Part shown: in pieces, positions 5,585 through 8,793 of the stretch
Layout: the number at the start of each line of letters is the position of its first letter
Position numbering within the stretch: the first letter of the stretch is position 1
NCBI GenBank assembly: GCA_025455635.1
Contig: JALOMF010000307.1
Location: 1-8,793 of the forward strand
DNA length: 8,793 nucleotides
Origin: Saprospiraceae bacterium
Lineage (GTDB): Bacteria > Bacteroidota > Bacteroidia > Chitinophagales > Saprospiraceae
Direction of reading: 5' to 3'
Translations under genes and position numbers: made by a program
The notes under the pieces: generated by a model
The model's database searches: none
Told to the model about the DNA's origin: nothing
Seen by the model: the letters and a program-made list of their open reading frames with translations, nothing else

Positions 5585-8469
5585 TCGTAGGTGAAAGGCG
5601 GGATGCCGATGATGGGGTTGGCCCGAAGCATCCCGTTGCTGTCCTGAAAGCAGTTGAGGCCGAAGCCATTGCCGCCGCTCATGATTTCGATTTCAATCAA
5701 TGGCAAATCGAGGCTTAGGCTAAATGAGTCGGTCGCCGTGCAGCCAAAGCCGTTGGTGACGGTGGCGGCGTAAGTGCCTGGCATTGAGGTGGTTATCGTA
5801 GTTGAAATGGCTGCGTTGTTCCACAAAAGCGAAGCCGCTGAGGCAACGGCGGTCAGTTCGACGGTTTCACCTGCACAAAAAAACGAAGCGCCCTGAATCT
5901 CGATGGTGGGAATGATTTCGGTGGCAGGCACGGTTATTTTCCGCTCAATGATGCATTCCCCGATGTCCACAAACACCGAAAAACTTGCCACCAGCCCAGT
6001 GTTTGGCAGCGTGATTCGGTGGGTATTGCCGACTTCGTTTCCATTTTCGTCCACCCACGAATAATTGGCGTTGAGGCTGTCAACGCTCAAGCTGAAGGTG
6101 TTGTCACAATTGAACGCAACATCTATATCGTCCTGAAAATATTGTACTGAAAACTGGTGGTCAAGGCTGGTGATGCAGCTGTCAATGATGCGGAAGCAAT
6201 AGTCGCCAATGCCAAAGCCGGGCAAGGCGAAGCTGTCGTCGCTGAGTTGGTGCGTGGCAATGACCTGTGCCGGATTGCTGCAATCTACCTGCTCGATGAC
6301 GTAGGGTGGCTTTCCGCTCAACACTTCAAAATGCAGGGTCGTGGTGCTAGCGCCATCGCAAAGTATGCCACTGGAGACATCAAAAGACAAGGTGTCGGCC
6401 TCTGGCACAAAAACAATTGCCGTGTCAATGGCGCATTGGGAGTTCAAGGTGTAGAGGTAAACGGTGTGCTCGCCAGCAGCCACATTGACGAAGGTAAACG
6501 GCGAACCAGATTGGGCCGTAAGCGCCCCGTTGGTAGGTGCGTCGAGGGCATAGTTGTCGGTAATGCTGTTGGGCCAGCTGATGTCAATATTGTTCAACTC
6601 GCCCCAAGCTTGCCATTGTGCCAGGTTTTGCGCACCACTCACCGTTATCGTTCCGCTGCCGGGGCAGTTCCCAAACGGTTCTGCCACGAGGTTGTAATCT
6701 GGCGCTGGCAAATCAAGCATACGAAAGCCGCATTTATCAATTTCTGAGAGCTGGTAACTGCCTGGCAATAAACCAGTTACGCTGTATTGCTGGCAAGAGC
6801 CTGTCAGGTCATTTTCATCCAAAAGCATGGTAATATTGTTGGGGCCGCCCGTGAGCAAATATGGGCCATCTTCTCGGCTGATGATTAACTGGTACACCGT
6901 TTTGCATTGGTTGGCCAATATCGCATTGTAAATATAGATTGACATTTCAGGTTCGATGGGTTGCCAGTGGCCCACCGAAGTGCTAGCTTCATAGCTGCCG
7001 CAGCCTTGAATGTTCAACAGTACCTTGTAGTCGCCCGAATCAGGTACGTGAAACTCGCCCGTCATATTGGTCGAGACCACATTTTCGTTGGCGTCCAGCA
7101 AGGTAAAGAGGCCATTCGCAGCACTGAGCGGCCTATCGGAAACAGCACCATTGTCGCAGGTAAAGCGGTCTATCAAGGTGGCATATATCGAGTCGCATCG
7201 TTTTTCCAGCAATAAAATCACCGAGTCACGGCACACCATTTTGTCCTCGCAACCGTCCTCGATGGCCAGTTCCCAATTGCCGGGGGCGTTGCCCGTGAAG
7301 GTGATGGGGATGCCCGCCCCGTTTACTTGCTGGGTCACGATTGGGCTGCAGGTCTGGCAGGTCACCTCGAATGGCCAACTATCAGCATCGAAGCCGCCGC
7401 CGCAGCCACTTTCTGGCGTGAAAAGCGAGATACTGTTGCCGTTGCAATCAGCGGGTGGGGCCTGTTCGAATACGGGGTATTTTTTTTGTTTAAAAATGCC
7501 GTCGCTGCCGTTCCCACAGGCATCCACCACTTGGAACAAGTAGAAATTGCTGTTGATGGGCAAGCCCGTCAGTTCGTTGGTAGGGCTGTTGATTACCGTG
7601 CTGTTGTCGGGGAAAATATACCGGAACGTGTAAGGCGGCACGCCATAAATCACGTTTTCCAAAGTAGCAGTGCCTTCGGCAAAATTGCTGCAAATGGACA
7701 GGATTTTTGGCCGGATGACCACGGATTTTGTCAAGGAAGTGCAGCCATCGCTGAGGGTCAGGGTCATGTTGCAGCCCCATTGGGCAGGCGAGAAAACGCC
7801 AGTTTGATTGCTGAAGGTTCCCACCGAAGAACTCAGGGTGTATTCAAGATTGCCATTACCGCCGATGATGGAAATCGTGTGCAAATTGCCATCAGCGCCT
7901 ACTTCATAGTTGAAGTCAGCCAAGCTGCCCTCGCCAGTCTGGCAGGTTTCCACCGACACATTGCCGCAGGCGTCCGTCACTTTCACCCAGTAGTTGGTGC
8001 CGCTTAGGATATTGTCGAAGCTGGGGTTGCTGGCTGGGCTGTTGTTGGTGAATGGCCCTGACAAGCCGACACTGGAAATCGAATAAGCAAAAGGCCCCAG
8101 GCCGCCTGTGAGCTGTGTCTCAATGGAGCAGCTCCCGCAAAAAAGCGAGATGTCGGGGCTTTGGTAGTTGCCGCCCACGACCACTGTTTGCGAAGCGGAA
8201 GCACCGGATGCGCCGTCGGTGACGGTCAGTTGGTAGCTGCATGGCGCAAGGTTGTTGAAGCTGGGGGATTGTTGGACCAAGGGTAGGTTGAGGCAAGTGC
8301 CAGTGAGTTGGTAGTTGAGCGTGCCAGTGCCGCCTGTTGCGTTCACCACGATGCTGCCGTTCGATGAGCAGGTGGCATTGGTGACTTGGTAGGTAAACGA
8401 GACTTGCGCAAAGCCGATGCACGACATTGCGGAGCAAAGCAAGACCAATATGGTATTCCTGATTTTCAT
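5434..8469 (-). CDS. N-terminal and central part of a large secreted SprB/Ig-like repeat protein (T9SS cargo), truncated by a frameshift
   Basis: The ORF is 1011 codons long. It starts with MKIRNTILVLLCSAMSCIGFA-Q, a Sec signal peptide with likely cleavage after residue 21. The mature part is a string of beta-sandwich-like modules of about 80-110 residues, each closing with a strand of the form V-x-D-x-C or similar: VTDGASGA (83-90), VTDACGN (164-170), then LSDGCTS, VVDACGN, IEDGCED, EIDKCGF, IIDSCIT and VTNGFGCTA. A PKD/Ig-like module begins near SFFCAGETVELTA (about 862). The last authentic part is a SprB-like repeat, NCFQDSNGM...PPFTYEW, ending at W963 (5581-5583). The 48 residues after it are proline-, serine- and alanine-rich and unrelated, while the expected continuation is found in the overlapping ORF 4760-5584. 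The intact product would be about 1236 residues, displayed on or released from the cell surface, possibly in adhesion or gliding. Any exact ligand is unknown. Confidence 0.88.
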   Translation of the reverse strand: MKIRNTILVLLCSAMSCIGFAQVSFTYQVTNATCSSNGSIVVNATGGTGTLNYQLTGTCLNLPLVQQSPSFNNLAPCSYQLTVTDGASGASASQTVVVGGNYQSPDISLFCGSCSIETQLTGGLGPFAYSISSVGLSGPFTNNSPASNPSFDNILSGTNYWVKVTDACGNVSVETCQTGEGSLADFNYEVGADGNLHTISIIGGNGNLEYTLSSSVGTFSNQTGVFSPAQWGCNMTLTLSDGCTSLTKSVVIRPKILSICSNFAEGTATLENVIYGVPPYTFRYIFPDNSTVINSPTNELTGLPINSNFYLFQVVDACGNGSDGIFKQKKYPVFEQAPPADCNGNSISLFTPESGCGGGFDADSWPFEVTCQTCSPIVTQQVNGAGIPITFTGNAPGNWELAIEDGCEDKMVCRDSVILLLEKRCDSIYATLIDRFTCDNGAVSDRPLSAANGLFTLLDANENVVSTNMTGEFHVPDSGDYKVLLNIQGCGSYEASTSVGHWQPIEPEMSIYIYNAILANQCKTVYQLIISREDGPYLLTGGPNNITMLLDENDLTGSCQQYSVTGLLPGSYQLSEIDKCGFRMLDLPAPDYNLVAEPFGNCPGSGTITVSGAQNLAQWQAWGELNNIDISWPNSITDNYALDAPTNGALTAQSGSPFTFVNVAAGEHTVYLYTLNSQCAIDTAIVFVPEADTLSFDVSSGILCDGASTTTLHFEVLSGKPPYVIEQVDCSNPAQVIATHQLSDDSFALPGFGIGDYCFRIIDSCITSLDHQFSVQYFQDDIDVAFNCDNTFSLSVDSLNANYSWVDENGNEVGNTHRITLPNTGLVASFSVFVDIGECIIERKITVPATEIIPTIEIQGASFFCAGETVELTAVASAASLLWNNAAISTTITTSMPGTYAATVTNGFGCTATDSFSLSLDLPLIEIEIMSGGNGFGLNCFQDSNGMLRANPIIGIPPFTYEWSSAVKTQRPLRSPSLTFLCHLSISSRPAASGWTMATWKCQVGAAALAM
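5566..5590 (-). other. Frameshift site splitting the T9SS cargo gene
   Basis: On the - strand the reading frame of FTYEW ends its homology at TGG (5583-5581). The repeat continues as DTTSIALTEPD in the frame that needs one re-read or one added base. Adding a single A to the AAA run (5569-5567) would restore a continuous W-S-S-A-V-K-D-T-T-S. Adding a base after TGGTC would give W-S-x-I-G-C-K-D-T-T-S. The sequence cannot distinguish a natural deletion, an assembly or sequencing error at the short homopolymer, or recoding. No classical slippery heptamer such as AAAAAAG is present. Confidence 0.8.
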
Positions 8470-8715
8470 GAGTATGTGTGTCTATGTCGTTCCCCCCAAA
8501 AAAAACCTTGGGGCAATTTCAGCAGCGCAGCTCGCACTGAAATTGAATGGTTCAACAATTGGTAAAATTCTAAGGCTGGAACGGGAGAAGGGGAGTATGG
8601 GTAGGGTAGTCCGCCCGGTCTAAGCACATTACCAATTTTTTTGCCAGTAAATGAAGAACAGGGAATTATGGCCGGTTCGTAGCGGCTGGTAGGATATTTT
8701 TAGGCAAAAAAGCAG
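8470..8715. other. Divergent intergenic region with a 9-bp inverted repeat
   Basis: This 246-base region lies between the T9SS gene (- strand) and a partial + strand gene. It contains a perfect inverted repeat CAATTTCAG (8514-8522) / CTGAAATTG (8537-8545) with a 14-base spacer, 45 bases upstream of the T9SS start. A looser pair is AATTGGTAA (8557-8565) / TTACCAATT (8629-8637), and CCCCAA/TTGGGG flanks 8494-8513. The first repeat could be an operator or a leader hairpin of the T9SS gene. A near-consensus box TATTTTTA at 8695-8702 could serve the rightward gene, but no good -33 element accompanies it. No TAnnTTTG box was found for the leftward gene. A short open frame on the + strand (8417-8623) is not believable as a gene. 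Confidence 0.5.
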
Positions 8716-8793
8716 ATGAAACAAACCAAAAACGAAGCGTCACGCCGTTTCAGCAGTGCTTTCAGTCAAAATCCTTTGGGCATTGAGGCCAAG
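8716..8793 (+). CDS. Start of an unidentified gene, 3' partial
   Basis: An ATG at 8716 opens a frame that runs without a stop to the right edge (26 codons, MKQTKNEASRRFSSAFSQN...). It has no signal peptide and a basic, Ser-rich N-terminus, which suggests a cytoplasmic protein. It follows an A-rich stretch (GGCAAAAAAGCAG), typical of translation starts in this phylum. The family cannot be told from 26 residues. The call rests on the open frame, its plausible composition and the divergent arrangement with the T9SS gene. Confidence 0.5.
   Translation, partial: MKQTKNEASRRFSSAFSQNPLGIEAK

Noticed and set aside
5566..5590. Programmed -1 ribosomal frameshifting in the T9SS gene
   Set aside because: No slippery heptamer or evident downstream stem is visible at the junction. 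A simple indel or sequence error explains the data with fewer assumptions.
8417..8623. Small + strand gene of 68 codons with a hydrophobic segment
   Set aside because: It starts inside the antisense of the T9SS signal peptide, and its hydrophobic part is the reverse of that region and of the intergenic repeats. No supporting start signal was seen.

Overview
The window reads as a chromosomal segment of a Bacteroidota bacterium. Three things point there: a secreted multi-module protein that ends in a type IX secretion system (T9SS) type B, gliding-motility-associated C-terminal domain; a TAnnTTTG-type promoter box; and lipoproteins with short Bacteroidota-style signal peptides. The moderately GC-rich housekeeping genes and the CAATC-based intergenic mini-repeats would suit the Saprospiria or Chitinophagia side of the phylum, but that placement is inference.

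Layout. The left edge (1-1156, + strand) is AT-rich and carries the C-terminus of a probable polymorphic (Rhs-type) toxin with a JAB/JAMM-like metallopeptidase motif. A lipoprotein gene follows, overlapping it by one base, and is the natural candidate for its immunity protein. A 250-base gene-poor stretch (1157-1407) with small palindromes and possible coding debris separates this island from ruvB (1408-2439, - strand; Holliday junction branch-migration motor). Upstream of ruvB is an array of sixteen 7-bp units (2490-2601) that abuts, and supplies the stop codon of, a small - strand lipoprotein gene (2601-3224). Divergent from that gene is icd (3371-4636, + strand; NADP-dependent isocitrate dehydrogenase of the TCA cycle). 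It has a good Bacteroidota promoter and a leader dominated by a long hairpin built from 8-bp repeats. A strong bidirectional terminator (4704-4740) closes icd and the convergent gene.

The right half (4760-8469, - strand) is one large T9SS cargo or adhesin gene of about 1236 codons, built of roughly a dozen SprB/Ig-like modules. It is split by a frameshift near 5566-5590 into a 1011-codon upstream ORF and a 274-codon downstream ORF that holds the sorting domain. If the shift is real, the upstream product would be exported to the periplasm but lack its T9SS signal. A divergent intergenic region (8470-8715) with a 9-bp inverted repeat leads to the first 26 codons of an unidentified + strand gene.

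The genes do not form one pathway. They are a toxin-immunity remnant, a DNA-repair gene, a metabolic gene and a surface-protein gene side by side. The most notable features are the toxin-immunity pair, the broken T9SS gene, and the two intergenic repeat structures that share a CAATC core.
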